The notes below the pieces were generated by a model, which saw nothing but the letters and a program-made list of their open reading frames with translations, made no database searches and was not told the origin of the DNA. The position numbers were made by a program, and so were the translations under genes. A DNA stretch of 64,000 nt from Triatoma infestans (taxonomy: Eukaryota; Arthropoda; Insecta; Hemiptera; Reduviidae). Of the stretch, positions 52,465 to 63,580 are shown in pieces. How positions within the stretch are numbered: the first letter of the stretch is position 1; every line of letters begins with the position of its first letter. The DNA lies in assembly GCA_011037195.1 (NCBI GenBank), contig JAAEAF010014378.1, positions 62,001 to 126,000 of the forward strand, read 5' to 3'.

Positions 52465-54812
52465 CTCCTAGTATGAGGAAATATTGTAATCATGTTAAAT
52501 TTTCGATATCGAGTTTTCACAGGAAATATCCGTTTTGAGGTCCCCTGAGTCAAAAAAAAGTGGTTAATACAAAATAGGTTGTGTCTGTTTGCGTGTATGT
52601 ATGTATGCATGCATGTAAAATAGCATAGCTCAAAAACGAAAAACCGTTGAAAGTTCAAACTTGATATTCCGTTTAGGCATCACAATGGGGATCCGACAGT
52701 AGGTCAGCTGTCATATTATTATTATTATTATCGGGTGCCCAAAGGCGCGGGACCTAAGCCTATATGGCTCTTATCCCCCCGGTACCCCCCGTAACCCCTT
52801 AATTAGCCTCCCCCGGTAACTTGCCGGTTAATCTACAATATCTCAAGATATCACTATACTCCAACTCGCCCAGACAATCCTGCGAGAGTGGTGTCCTCCC
52901 AAATATACGAAACCTAGTTCCAGCGAAACGGGGACACTGACATAAGTAGTGATATACCGTTTCCCTAACTCCGTCATCACAGTTCTGACAAATGGGACTC
53001 CGCGTCCTCCCTATGTTAAACAAGTGACTGGACACCCAAGTGTGTCCCTACCAAGGTTCTCAAACCCGTCCTACTAAGAGACAGGAGATACTCCGAAATT
53101 CCTGCTTGCTTGCCTTTATAAATATTTAGCTTGGAGGCACCCCTGCGTGTCCCCCCAGCGTTTCTCCAAAGCTCTTGTCTCCCAAAGTCTAATCTGTTTG
53201 TCGCGAAACGTCTTTGTAACGGCCAGGGCTGGTTCAGGACCACAAAATGGTAATGATGATCCCTCCCTGGCCAGCCGATCCGCCCTCTCATTGCCCTCTA
53301 TTCCCGCATGTCCGGGTATCCAATAGAGATGCACCTTACCCCTCCGAGCCAAAGCGTTGAGCTTCCTCCGACATTCTCCCACTAATTTCGAACTCCACCA
53401 AGGCTTACTCAAAGCCCTTAGTGCGGCTTGGCTGTCCGAGAAAATCCGCACTTCCTTGAACTCTCCCTGCCACTCCCCCACCAGGTGGCATCATTCAATG
53501 ATGCCCACCACCTCAGACTGAAAAACAGTGGCCAAGCCACCCAAGGCCACCGAACTCTCTTTATCCAGTTCCTGAAACCAGGCTTCCGCCCCCGACAGGC
53601 CAGTACCCTCCTGCCTAGAGCCATCTGAATAGCAACGAATAATGCCGCTGCCCGACTCCGTTGGCCTCGTAAGGTTATCATCTCCTATACTGCCAATCGT
53701 AATCTCATAATCTCTCTCAAATCCCCATTTCTTGCTCGTCTCATCAAGTTTGGATAGCAAAAATCGGTTTACTCGCCAAATTTTTGTCCTAGTGTGATCC
53801 CCCCGGAAGGTTCTCACCCATTCTCCCTTGCACCTCATTCTGAGGTACCCTTTCATTGCCTCTCCCACTACCACATACTGAAGGGGGATTGGCCCAGCAG
53901 CATCTCTAATGCCACCGTCGGTGTCGTTCTCATCGCGCCAGTAATAGCCAAACAGGCCGTACGCTGTACTCCCAACAGCTTTTTGCTATTCCTTTTTGCT
54001 TCCTGTTGAGGTCAGCTGTCATATTTCCTCAACAGGTAGTACCACTTTATTGATTGCTTTTTTTTTTTACTTCACTTTTTTGCAATTTTCTCAAAAATGG
54101 CTCCAACAATTTTCTTGAAACTTTATATATCAGCTACACATTTTTTAGTAACATTTTTTACTACAACTTTTATTCGAAACATTTCTCCGGAAAAATTCAT
54201 TTAAGGGTACTTTTGAGGTAGAGGTGGGGTTACGGTTTTCTCTAAAGTACTATTTCAGTTTATTAAACAATTCTATCATCTAAATCATATTAATTAGAAT
54301 TAAATGTGTTGTTGAAATTCTGAGTTTGAAAAAATCGGATGACCGGAAGTGCGTTGTTAGTAGGAAGTATTTTTTCAGTTTTCTGCTATTTTATCTAAAA
54401 CAACTCCATTTTGTGTAAACTTGGTATATGTGTAACACTTGTAAAAAACTACAACTTTTATTTGTAATATTTCTTCTGGTGAAGTCATTTAGGGTTTTTT
54501 TTTTGGAGAAGGATGTGGGGTTATGTTTTTCTCTAAAGTACTATCATAGTTGATTATACGAACTACCATCCAAAGTGAATTAATTAGAAATAAATAGAAT
54601 GCCAAAATTCCTAGTTTGAAGAAAATTAGTTAACCAGAATTGCGCTTTTACTGAACAGTTTTTTTCAATTTTTGGGATTTTCCATAAAAACTCCAACGAA
54701 TTTCATTAAATTTGATATACTATCTATGAAATTTGTCAATTACAATTTTGAAAACTGGAGTAAGAGAAATTTGTGTGAGTGTTTCACGCCAGATTTTTTT
54801 TTTTTTCCAAGA
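52465..54812 (+). repeat. HINE-like family, copy split by a non-LTR insertion
   Basis: Head CTCCTAGTATGAGGAAATATTG, GAGTTTTCACAGGAAATATCCG, GGTCCCCTGAGTC, a short GTATGTATG run, AGCATAGCTCAAAAACG up to GATCCGACAGTAGGTCAGC. After the insertion it continues TCCTCAACAGGTAGTACCAC with modules (CCGGAAGT at 54343) and tail ACTGGAGTAAGAGAAATTTG, GTGTTTCACGCCAGA. Without the insert it is about 1.05 kb. Confidence 0.8.
52718..54008 (-). mobile_element. I-like non-LTR retrotransposon family A, copy 2 with RNase H
   Basis: On the minus strand the 5'-truncated 1,291-bp copy starts in the C-terminal part of the reverse-transcriptase ORF (RTACLAITGAMRTTPTVALEMLLG), then a frameshift to YLRMRCKGEW. RNase H follows: IRCYSDGS (first Asp), QSEVVGI (Glu), a frame change, IFSDSQAALRAL (Asp), IPGHAGIEGNERADRLARE (Asp). 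Then SPICQNCDDGVRETVYHYLCQC. All four RNase H acidic residues are visible across frames. It ends in a TAA-type tail. AGGTCAGCTGTCATATT at 52701-52717 and 54009-54025 is a perfect 17-bp target duplication. Confidence 0.9.
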
Positions 54813-54984
54813 CAAACGCGTTTGGTTAATATCTATACACATAGCATTATTCCAACGTTAAATATAATCTTTGTACTCATTTTCAATTTTAAATGCTATG
54901 TATTTAAATGCTTAAAAAAGAATCCAAGGTCTCTTAAAAGAACTTGAAAACCTAGTCTGTAAAGCTAAACTTCCGAAATGTTGC

Positions 54985-55325
54985 AAAAAACAGGAAAAAA
55001 AACCATTCACTAAAAAGTCGTTCTTCCTGTTTGCGGAAGTGGACCCGACAAAATTTTATTATCCGATGCGATGATCACAACTAAACAACAAGTTTAAGCT
55101 TCGCAAGTTTTTGAAATATTTTATTCTCTCACCCCTCTCCCCCTATCTCTCTCTCTAACTCACACACGCACATACATACACACTATTCGTTATAAACATT
55201 TTTTTCTGACTCAGAGGACCTCAGAAAATGTATTTCTGGTAAAAAACTCAATTTCACAAAATTTAAAACTATCGCAATCCTTTCTCCTTACTCTTGTTAT
55301 GAATAATTGAAAGTAAAAAATTCAG
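54985..55325 (-). repeat. HINE-like family, degraded head half
   Basis: TTCTTCCTGTTTGCGGAAG, ATGCGATGATCACAAC, ACACACGCACATACATAC, ACTCAGAGGACCTCAG and AAACTCAATTTCACAAAATTT. The palindrome is lost. A TCTCTCTCTC run lies at 55147-55160. Confidence 0.55.
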
Positions 55326-55925
55326 TAAACTGCAATAAGAAAGTTGTTAGTAACAATAACGACAAAAAAAAAATAACTAATTGATCTAATTTCTAACAAT
55401 ATAAAAATAAAAAATATGATTCGATTTGAAAGCTATTAAAATTTCTATAAAAATCACATAATGTGCTCTAGTTTAATTCAAAATGGAAATAAAATATACA
55501 TTATCTAACATAAAGATAGAGTGAGATAGTTAAATGTGTCAGGAGTATTATGAATCATCTGTGAAATGCCTTTAGGCTATCATCAACTCATCTCACCTGA
55601 TGATGTTAGTAGCCTTTAGCAACACACTAAAATTTCTTTTTATTATATTTCTTCACATTTAAATTGGTTTTAAATATTTTAATAAAAGAAATCTACTTTA
55701 AAATTGTACCTGGTATTGTATTAAATTGAACATAATGTGGTTGTGAACACCCCCTCACGGGACAATCTCTTTACTGCTGCAGCTTACATAATTATAATTG
55801 ATAACAAACTTCTTCGGAATTTTTACAAAAATTTACCCTTATATTAATGTGTATAGCTGGCGAAAACCTAAACAATTCGACCTTGCAATTGCACCAGAAT
55901 CCCTCCCATAAGTCTACTTACTCAA
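55326..55925. other. Unrecognised sequence
   Basis: Contains ATCATCAACTCATCTCACCTGATGATG near 55578 but otherwise nothing recognised. Confidence 0.4.
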
Positions 55926-55929
55926 CAAA

Positions 55930-57240
55930 AAAAAAAAATGTTTCAAACCAAAGTGATAGGCGTATAGCGAGTAGTATATGAGTAATTAGTATAGCAAGTT
56001 CAAAGAAATTCGTTGATAACTCTATCAAGAAAATCGTAGAAAACACACACACAAACGAAACATGCAGTAAAATCGCACATCCAATTAATTGATTATCTTC
56101 AAATTCAAAATTTTTAGCAACACATTTAATTCTTAATAATATTCTATAGATGACAGGGATCGTACAATATAAAGAAGTGATGATACTTACGTCATCCCTT
56201 CCCCCTCCAAAAAAAACAGAAAAACAATGAATTTTCCCCATAAAAATATTTCAAATAAAAACTGTAGGTCTTTATAAGTATAATTAGAATATAGAGAGTA
56301 TGAAGAAAATCGTTGGAGCCGTTTTAGGGGAAATCCCAGTAAACTACAATATCTTCTGAGAGAAAGGGGGGGGGATCAGTTGGCTAGGAAGAGATCATCA
56401 TTACCATTTTGTGGTACTGAACCAGCCCTTGCCGTCACTAAGAGGTTTCGTGATAATCAGATTAGACTTTGGGAGACGAGAGTCTTGGAGAAATGCTGGG
56501 GGGACGCGCCTCCAAGCTAAAAGATTTATAAAAGGAATTAAGCACGGAGTTTCGGAGTACCTTCTGTCCCTTAGTAGGACAGGTCTGAGGACTTTGGTGG
56601 GGGTAGTGACTGGACACACTTGGGTGTGTAGTCACTTGTTTAACATAGGGAGGACGTCTAGTCCCATTTGTCAGAATTGCGACGACGGAGTCAGGGAAAC
56701 CGTGTATCACTATTTATGTCAGTGTCCCCGTTTCGCTGGTACTAGGTTTCGCGTATTTGGAGGGCACCACTCTCGCAGGATTGCCTAGGGCCAGTTGGAG
56801 TTAAAGGATATCTTGGGATATTGTAGACTGACCGTAAGCTACCGGGGGAGATATTTAAGGGGATGATATGGGGGGCATCGGGGGGATAAAAGCCATATAG
56901 GCATCGGGGGGATAAAAGCCATATAGGCTTAGGTATAATAATATAAGCAATAACAAAAGCCACATAAGCCACCAGGCACTCGGTATAATAATAAACTACA
57001 ATATCTATTCAGTTAAGTGTAATTCCGGTTGACCGATTTGACCTTATTGTTGGAACTCAACGAAATATCAAATTTGAACTTTCTCAGATTTTTTTTTTGT
57101 ATATGATCACACAAACACACACCAATTTCTAAAAAACCACTTTTTCGGACTCAAAAGACCTCAAAACGTATATGTCCGGTCAATACTCGATATCGATTAT
57201 TCGACATGATCACTAAGAGCAGTAAGAGAAAGTAAAAGTG
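55930..57240 (-). repeat. HINE-like family, copy split by a non-LTR insertion
   Basis: GAAATTCGTTGATAACTC, AACACATTTAATTCTTAATAATATTC, AAAATCGTTGGAGCCGTTTT, then the insertion, then TTAAGTGTAATTCCGGTTGACCG, CAACGAAATATCAAATTTG, ACACAAACACACACC, CCGGTCAATACTCGATATCG and TAAGAGCAGTAAGAGAAAG. Octamers are mutated (ATTCCGG). Confidence 0.6.
56355..56992 (+). mobile_element. I-like non-LTR retrotransposon family A, copy 3 (5'-truncated)
   Basis: The plus-strand frame (from 56411) reads LRGFVIIRLDFGRRESW, LLSLSRTGLRTLVGVVTGH, SSPICQNCDDGVRETVYHYLCQC and PRFAGTRFRVFGGH, then is broken. The 3' region contains a duplicated GGGGGATAAAAGCCATATAGGC and a degraded ATAATA tail. AAACTACAATATCT at 56341-56354 and 56993-57006 is a 14-bp target duplication. 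Antisense frames are shadows. Confidence 0.85.
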
Positions 57241-57289
57241 GCAAAAACATTCATTCATTCAAGTAAGGATTCCTGATCGAAAAACTCCT

Positions 57290-57835
57290 CTTCATATAGC
57301 TGTCGTTTAAAGATATTCTTACGTTTCATTTATTTGGATACCTGATCATTCTGGGATTCAGGACAACATTGTTGACGACTTTACCGCAAAAGAAGCAATC
57401 AGCATGGCAGTAACAATGGAAAGGAGTATGCCCGCTGACATATTGCTTACAGTAAAAAACGTATATTTACAAAAATTGGCAGAGGAAATGGTCAACAGTA
57501 TCAAACAATGAACTAAGAACTATAAAAGACATAGTGCAAGTCTGGAAATCGGTATCTAGAACCGTTCGGAAAGAGGAGATAATTGTCGCTCTTTTGAGAA
57601 TCGGCCATACTCGGGTATCACATTGTTGTCTGATGAACAGGGACCAAATCCCACTTTCGTAATGCTTGTAATGTCCTAATATCCGTGCAACATATTATAA
57701 TTGAGTGTCCATTATATTAACAAAGTAGAAAATTGAACAAGATTCCCAATACTTTGTCAGAAGTCCTGAAAGATGATCCAGCTATCTATCTAATCGATCG
57801 GCTGATAAAATTTTTAAAAGATAATTAAGTTTATC
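57290..57835 (+). pseudogene. Non-LTR retrotransposon family D, RNase H end
   Basis: Conceptual frames read SFIWIPDHSGIQDNIVDDFTAKEA (last RNase H block, like WIPGHSGIxGNxxVDxxAKEA), then VRKEEIIVALLRIGHTRVSHCCLMNRDQIP, then frame changes before HIIIECPLY-like sequence. The catalytic Asp of VDDFTAKEA is preserved. Length and stops show a decayed fragment. No family A similarity. Confidence 0.6.
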
Positions 57836-57839
57836 GATA

Positions 57840-58338
57840 AATTTAGTGAAAATAATAAATTTGACGAATATATTATGTAAATAGTTTATACTTGTATATA
57901 GATGTAAATAACATATTTTAGACTTTAGACTTAAGATTTATAGATAGAGGTATGTTGAGTACTCAATCCCACTAGTACATGTATATTTGTTCTGTAGTGT
58001 GAGTGTATTTATTAGAGTGAAAGTATTTGTTCTTGAGAATTTGTAGTTATGAATGAAAGCGAATGTGTGTATGGGTAATACCAGAAAAAAAGAAAAAAGA
58101 AAAAAAATTCTTCTCACTAATCGCAAAGCTGATTCATCATTCATTCATGCAACTTATTATCAATCCATGTTTTCTAACATCTTTCAACTAAAAATTGATG
58201 TCCCATTAAGGAGATTTATTTATTTATCCATTTAAAATGCAATATTACTTTATGTACTTCAGCTCATGGCTTGCTTTTCTATCACATATTCTCTGTTCTT
58301 GTGTTGAGTGAATTGAGATAAAAAGAAAATTATACAAT
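57840..58338. other. Unrecognised sequence
   Basis: Nothing recognised beyond A-rich stretches. Confidence 0.4.
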
Positions 58339-58339
58339 T

Positions 58340-59105
58340 TTTACTTTCTCTTACTCCTAGTAAGAGGAAGTATTGCAATCGTGCCAAATTTTCGATGTCG
58401 AGTTATATCGAAGTATAGTATAAAGGAAATATCCGTTTTGAGGTCCCCTGAGTCCAAAAAAGTGTATGTGTATGTGAATTGCGTAACTCAAAAACGAAAA
58501 ATCATAGAAAGTTCAAATTTGAGATTCCGTTTAGGTATCACCATGGAATCCGACATGGGTCACCTGTCAAAATTCCCTAACCGGAATTTTACTAGTTGTT
58601 TTTTTTCTTTTTTTCAATTTTCTCAAAAACGGCTCAGACGATTTTCTTCAAACTTGCTATATCAACTACAATTTTTATTGTAGCTATACTAAGAGCTACA
58701 ATTTTCATTTGAAACATTTTTCTGGGAAGGACACTTCTGTGGGAGGGGTGATGTTAGGTTTTCAGCTAAAGTGCTATTTCAGTTTATTAGACAATTCTAT
58801 CATCTAAATAACGTTAATTAGAATTAAATATGTTGTTGAAATTCCGAGTTTGAAAAAAATCGGCTAACCGGAAGTGCGTTCACTTTATCACATTACTAAA
58901 TGATTTTTTTTCACTTTTTCGCGATTTTCTCAAAAATTGCTCCGACGATTTTCTTGAAACTTATATATATAAGCTAAACATACAAAGATCTATAGCTATT
59001 ATTTAAAACATTTCTCTGGGAAATTCATTTAAGGACACTTTTGGGGAGGGTTGGGTTATATTTTTCACTAATGTGTTCTCATAGTTGATTATAGAATCAA
59101 CCATT
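58340..59105 (+). repeat. HINE-like family, copy without tail
   Basis: Head CTTTCTCTTACTCCTAGTAAGAG is perfect, then GGAAATATCCGTTTTGAGGTC, short TGTATGTGTATG, CGTAACTCAAAAACG, module motifs, octamer AACCGGAATTT (mutated) at about 58581 and CCGGAAGT at 58868. Stops within the second module at about 59105, where the hairpin at 59113 starts. Confidence 0.75.
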
Positions 59106-59112
59106 AGTATAT

Positions 59113-59245
59113 GCATGGTTTTTTTTTATTTGGTTATTTTAAGGCTGTATATTTGATACTCACCAGTGCGAGTCCAACCACCGGGTCCTCAGCTAGTAGG
59201 TACTCAATATACAGCCTTAAATCAGACCAAATAAAAAAACATAGT
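59113..59245. repeat. 133-bp foldback (MITE-like)
   Basis: ATGGTTTTTTTTTATTTGGT...TTAAGGCTGTATATT on the left and AATATACAGCCTTAA...ACCAAATAAAAAAACAT on the right are inverted copies around a ~45-base GC-richer loop with CCACCGGGTCC. It lies at the breakpoint of the preceding HINE-like copy. Confidence 0.7.
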
Positions 59246-59928
59246 ATATATGTATATAATCGTATTAAGAAAAAACGAATTGTACCACGTAGTCCACAAA
59301 TTCAAAATCCAATAAATTAATAAACCAGTCTTAAGTGAAATATTTTTTAACTACACACTATATAATTCAACTAGTAACAACAAGTTCCACAATAAATTAA
59401 TTTAAGCACAATTGGACATACTTTGAAACCTGGAAAAAACTCTACAATAATAAATCCATCTCTCAATACATATAAAGGTATTGTGAACAACAACCTTCCT
59501 TTGAATGAACACGCAGAGTATCAGAACGTCGGGAATAAATGTAATTCATTTCTAGATAATTATAATTAAAAAGGCTGTTAACGAGTTCAGATTCTTACCA
59601 CCCTACAACAAAATTAACATTACATTAGCAGCCATAAAATCAACTTATAACAACTCCCCTGGTGGGGTGCTATTATATGTAATAGATTTTCTTGCAGTTA
59701 GGATTTATTAGTAAGGATAATAAGATCCGTTCCTACAGAATAAATATCACGGGTTTTGTGGTGAACTAGGATTCGTGATTCTGCAAATAAAATACACCCA
59801 GTAAATGTCAAAGCACACTTAGTAAAATGTTACATATATTCTGAAAAGCATATATACAGTAAATGGTTGCTATGACCAATCTGTTCGCTCAGGGAGTGAC
59901 ACAGATTGTCAATCGTCGCTCGTCGAGT
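59246..59928. other. Unrecognised sequence
   Basis: No gene recognised. Confidence 0.4.
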
Positions 59929-60185
59929 AGAGTGGCCTGGCCCTCTTGCCTAGCGCACACTACTTATCTAGTCTTGACAACGACTAATAATACGTTGGGT
60001 AACGAATGGCCTGGCTCTCCTGCCTAGCGCAAATGTTATATCGGTGATCGTTGTATGAACAAACGGCCTGGCTCTCCTGCCTAGCGCAGATGTCCTGAAA
60101 CGGTGATCGCTGGGTGGGCACACGGCCTGGCTCTCTTGCCTAGCGCAGATGCTCTGAGAAGTCAGTTAAGGGCCTGCCTAGCTAT
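59929..60185. repeat. GC-rich tandem array, ~58-bp unit
   Basis: GGCCTGGCTCTCCTGCCTAG with trailing CGCA recurs at about 59935 (GGCCTGGCCCTCTTGCC variant), 60009, 60066 and 60124, and a decayed GGGCCTGCCTAG at about 60170. Spacings are about 74, 57 and 58 bp. Between cores GGTGATCG appears in two units. The array is the head of a ~500-bp GC-rich island extending to about 60420. Confidence 0.7.
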
Positions 60186-61267
60186 CGCCAAAACTATTAG
60201 AAAAGGTTCTAATCGCTGAGTACTTCTCGACTATTCTGGCCCTGGGTAGCCCTTTATATACGATTCTGAGGTGGTAGGGATGGTGTCCAGTAGGCGGGTC
60301 TAGTCGGTGAAAGTTCTCCCCTCTGTAGTGTGGAGTAGGAGAGTCCTAGTGTAGTGGGGTGTGCCTCCCTAGTGAAGGTCCACTTGGTGCAAACCTGGTG
60401 GCCGGGCGGAGAACTGTTGTTACAAACTATATGCAACATATTTTAGTATTGGTTCAATTTATCAACGGGGATTTATTAAGAAGATTGTCGTTTTCAGCAA
60501 ATTTATTACCTTCTGACTTATATAAATTTTTTGGGTCGATTTTGCCAGGCAGGGATAACTTGGGATGGGTAGTACAATGCCAACTAGATCAGCGCATTAA
60601 ACTAAAATTCGTCATTTTCCTTCCACTACCAGAATATTTATTTTATATAATTTAAATTACAATTTATTTAATAAAAAATAAAACAAAACCGTTTCAAAAT
60701 TCGTCAAATGGAAACAAAATATTTATTGTACCAAGATTAGTGGTGCAGTGTAATTTCCCAATTATATTATGTTGGGAATCAGTATTTTTCTTAGAACCCA
60801 AGTGTAATTGTTTCCGCCACATTTGTTATTGTACAAATAATGACTAGAGTTACAACTATATCATTGTTAATTACTTTGATTGGGATAATTGTTTACTTGG
60901 TATAAATAAAGCTGTATAATAACGTTTGTAATTATTACAAACTATCAATAATTTTTAAATCATTTTAAACCAAGTATATAATTTTCTTATAAATTTCTAG
61001 TGTTGTTATAAGTTATCCTCTACAAAATAAATTAATTTCATTTTATATAAATACGTATGTTGAAATTTTTCTTGAATTATTCATACAATATTATGTAATA
61101 TTTGATTTAAAAGTGATTGGCTCTATATTATATACTATATATATATATATATCTAGGTCCTATATATACATAGTTAACAATGTAGTAGCAGTTCTTTTTG
61201 TATTAGTTAGATAGGTCTTGTTATTATTGTTCTTTCTATTTTATTCTAATAATTTATATATATTACT
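60186..61267. other. GC-rich flank then AT-rich sequence; no gene recognised
   Basis: The island continues to about 60420. A 98-codon plus frame (60359-60655) has no domain I can name. An LTR leader or promoter region of a retroelement is possible but unproven. Confidence 0.4.
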
Positions 61268-61390
61268 ATTTCTTTCTCTTACTGGTATAAGAGGATATAT
61301 TGCCATCACATCAAGCTTTCCCAAGTTGAAATTCACTGGAAGTTTCTCTTTTGAAAATCTAAGAAGTACGAAAAAAACTTTTGTAGCAAA
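61268..61390 (+). repeat. HINE-like family, left half interrupted by mariner
   Basis: TTTCTTTCTCTTACTGGTATAAGAGG (head), CATCACATCAAGC, AAATTCACTGGAAGTTTC and AAAAAAACTTTTGTAGC. The right half resumes at 62650 with TATGTGTGTGTG. Confidence 0.55.
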
Positions 61391-62648
61391 AGGCAAAATG
61401 AAAAGTTCTCGGCCTAGGAGTGAAAATGAGTTTTTTTATCTATTTTAAAAATGCATTTATTTCTCAATGTACTCTCCCCTTTAGTTCAATACACTTTGTC
61501 CAACGTTTCTCCAAATAACTGGATTCCATTCCTGAAGTGCGATTTTGGTACCGCTGCTATCATCATCTCTTCATTTGACTCAAAACGTTTTCCAGTCACA
61601 AATTTCTTAAGGTTTGGGATTAGATGAAAGTCAGAGGGAGCCAAATCTGGCGAATAAGGAGGGTGTTCCAAAAATTCATACTTCAATTTTCCCATGCCAA
61701 AGTGCCTTGGTGGGCGAGTGCACTGTCCTGGTGAAAGAGGATTTTTTTTTTCTTTTGGCCTTTTCTCTCTAATTTTTTCATCTGGCTGGTCAAGAAGGTG
61801 TGCCTAGTATTCCGCATTAATTGTTTGACCCTTTGGTCAAAAGTAGTCAATTAAAAGAAACCCTTTGGAATCCCAAAAAAACATTAGCCATAACCTTTCC
61901 AGCCGATGCAATTGTTTTTGCTTTCTTCGGTACAGAGCCGGCACCGGCTTCTACCCACTGCTTGGACTGTTGTTTTTGACTCAGGTGTAAAGTGGTAAAC
62001 CCATGTTTCACCCATCGTAACAAATCGGCGCAGAAAATCGATTGGATTCTTCTTAAAACGACATAAACATTGCTGCGAAACTCCGTTCCTCATTTGTTTG
62101 CTATCAGTATTTAACAAATGTGGCACCCATCTTGCACAAAGCTTTCTCATACTGAGTTCTTCGTGTAAAATGTGCCGTACTTTTTTTTCTGAGATGCTTA
62201 CAGCATTAGCTATCTCATACAACTTTAATCGTCCATCATCTAAAACCATATTGGGTATCTTCTCGATATTTTCTTTGGTAGTTTCAGTTTTGGCTCTCCT
62301 TCACGTGGAGTATCTTCAATCGATGTACGACCTCGTTTAAACTCAGCTCCCCATTTTTTTTTTTTTACTGACTCCTTACACTTTCACCAACTTTGGATGA
62401 ATTTCTTTTGGCAATAAACCATCCAAAACAAAGAATTTTATTACGGAACGGTATTCAAGTTTATTCATTTTGTCAAAAATACACAATACGCTTACTTTAA
62501 ACAGACATATAAAACAAACTATTTGTCTGATTAAATTCACATTGTTTAGTACTTACTTTTGCAACAAGTATGCCAACATAACAAAACAGTAATTTCATTT
62601 GTAGCAATGCCACCTATGGGCTAGGCCGAGAACTTTTCACCTTGCTCT
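61388..62648 (-). mobile_element. Mariner element, near full length, dead
   Basis: Inverted ends TGAAAAGTTCTCGGCCTAG (left, about 61399-61417) and CTAGGCCGAGAACTTTTCA (right, 62621-62639) are perfect over 19 bp, with similar GCAA-rich outer parts and TA at the borders. Length of about 1.26 kb is normal for mariner. It lies inside a HINE-like copy. Confidence 0.85.
61457..62468 (-). pseudogene. Mariner transposase pseudogene
   Basis: Minus strand: MNKLEYRSVIKFF start (62468), helix-turn-helix region broken near 62370 by an A/T run, then IANAVSISEKKVRHILHEELSMRKLCARWVPHLL, FVTMGETWVYHFTPESK (first catalytic position is Glu instead of the usual Asp in the DETW motif, here GETW), frameshifts, then PPYSPDLAPSDFHLIPNLKKFVTGKRF with the third Asp. 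C-terminal stop about 61457. Frameshifts near 61700-61880 remove the second Asp block. Confidence 0.82.
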
Positions 62649-63170
62649 AGTATGTGTGTGTGAATGAATTATTTAAAAAAAACAACGAAAACAACAACAT
62701 CGCATCTGGACACGAGTGTTTAGGTCAAAAGTTATCAACTGAAATTGTGACTTTACTGAAAGGTTTTTTCCAGTTTTTTTCGCGATTGTCTCGCAAAAGG
62801 GCTGCAAAGATTATCTTTAAACTTCGTTTACTATCTATATACAAAAATGCCGTAACACTTTTATTTGAAATTTTGTACTGGAAAAATTGTTTTTATTGTT
62901 TGTTTTTTTCTGGAGGTGCAGTAAAGATAAGCTTTCTTCACTAAACTACAATTCAATACACTTAAATATGGTTGTGGCTTATTATGTTTATGGTTCTACT
63001 ACCTATATAATATAAAAAAAAAAATACATTAGCAGCATTGATAAAATTCCAAAATTTGAAGAAAATCAGTTTTCACTGAATTGGTTTTTGATATTTTTGT
63101 AATTTAGTCTAAAAAAAAAACAGCTTTAACGATTTTCTTTAAACTTGGAATAATAGCTGCACAGATATAT
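62649..63170 (+). repeat. HINE-like family, right half after the mariner
   Basis: GTGTGTGTGAATGAATTATTT, CATCGCATCTGGACACGAG, GTCAAAAGTTATCAACTGAAATTG, TTTTCGCGATTGTCTCGCAAAAGGG and ATTATCTTTAAACTTCG follow module order; diverged. Confidence 0.5.
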
Positions 63171-63324
63171 TTATTTATTTATTTACATTAACGGGCAACA
63201 TAACCCTTTTATAAATGATTATACAAACAGTACTGATATATATATAAATAAATAATTGCCTACACAAAATACAATTAACCCAAAACAACCGTCATACATC
63301 CATATAAACTACAAATAAGTACTA

Positions 63325-63580
63325 CAGGGAAGGGATTAGCTCAGTGGTAGCGCGCTAGACTAGCAACGCGGAGATCACGGGTTCGAATCCAGCCGTGCTA
63401 CCCTTAGATTTTCTCTTCCTAGGAGCCTCTACAGCTCACTGTCCGGTGATGGACAGTGTTGTTTGTAACGAGAGAACACTTTCCGGAGGCCGACAGTGCA
63501 CTGAGAAGAATTCGGGCGCAAATGACCACAGATGTTGAGACGCCTTAAAATAAAATAAAAGAAGTACCACATACATAAAA
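63325..63580 (+). mobile_element. tRNA-derived SINE, fourth family
   Basis: GGATTAGCTCAGTGGTAGCG (A box) and CACGGGTTCGAATCCAGCCGTG (B box within a short stem) form a good tRNA-like head. The anticodon arm (CTAGACTAGCAACGCGG) does not pair properly, so it is not a working tRNA gene. The body has CTCTACAGCTCACTGTCC and GAGACGCC and ends in an AAAATAAAATAAAAG tail. A decayed copy of the head is at 27487. Confidence 0.78.

Noticed and set aside
56411..56788. 125-codon plus frame as a free gene
   Set aside because: It has the C-terminal Cys/His motif of a non-LTR ORF and sits inside target duplications, so it is a transposon fragment.
63325..63405. Possible tRNA gene with strong A and B boxes
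   Set aside because: Anticodon arm does not pair, T-arm pairs irregularly, and the sequence continues into a SINE body with an A-rich tail. A related head exists at 27487.
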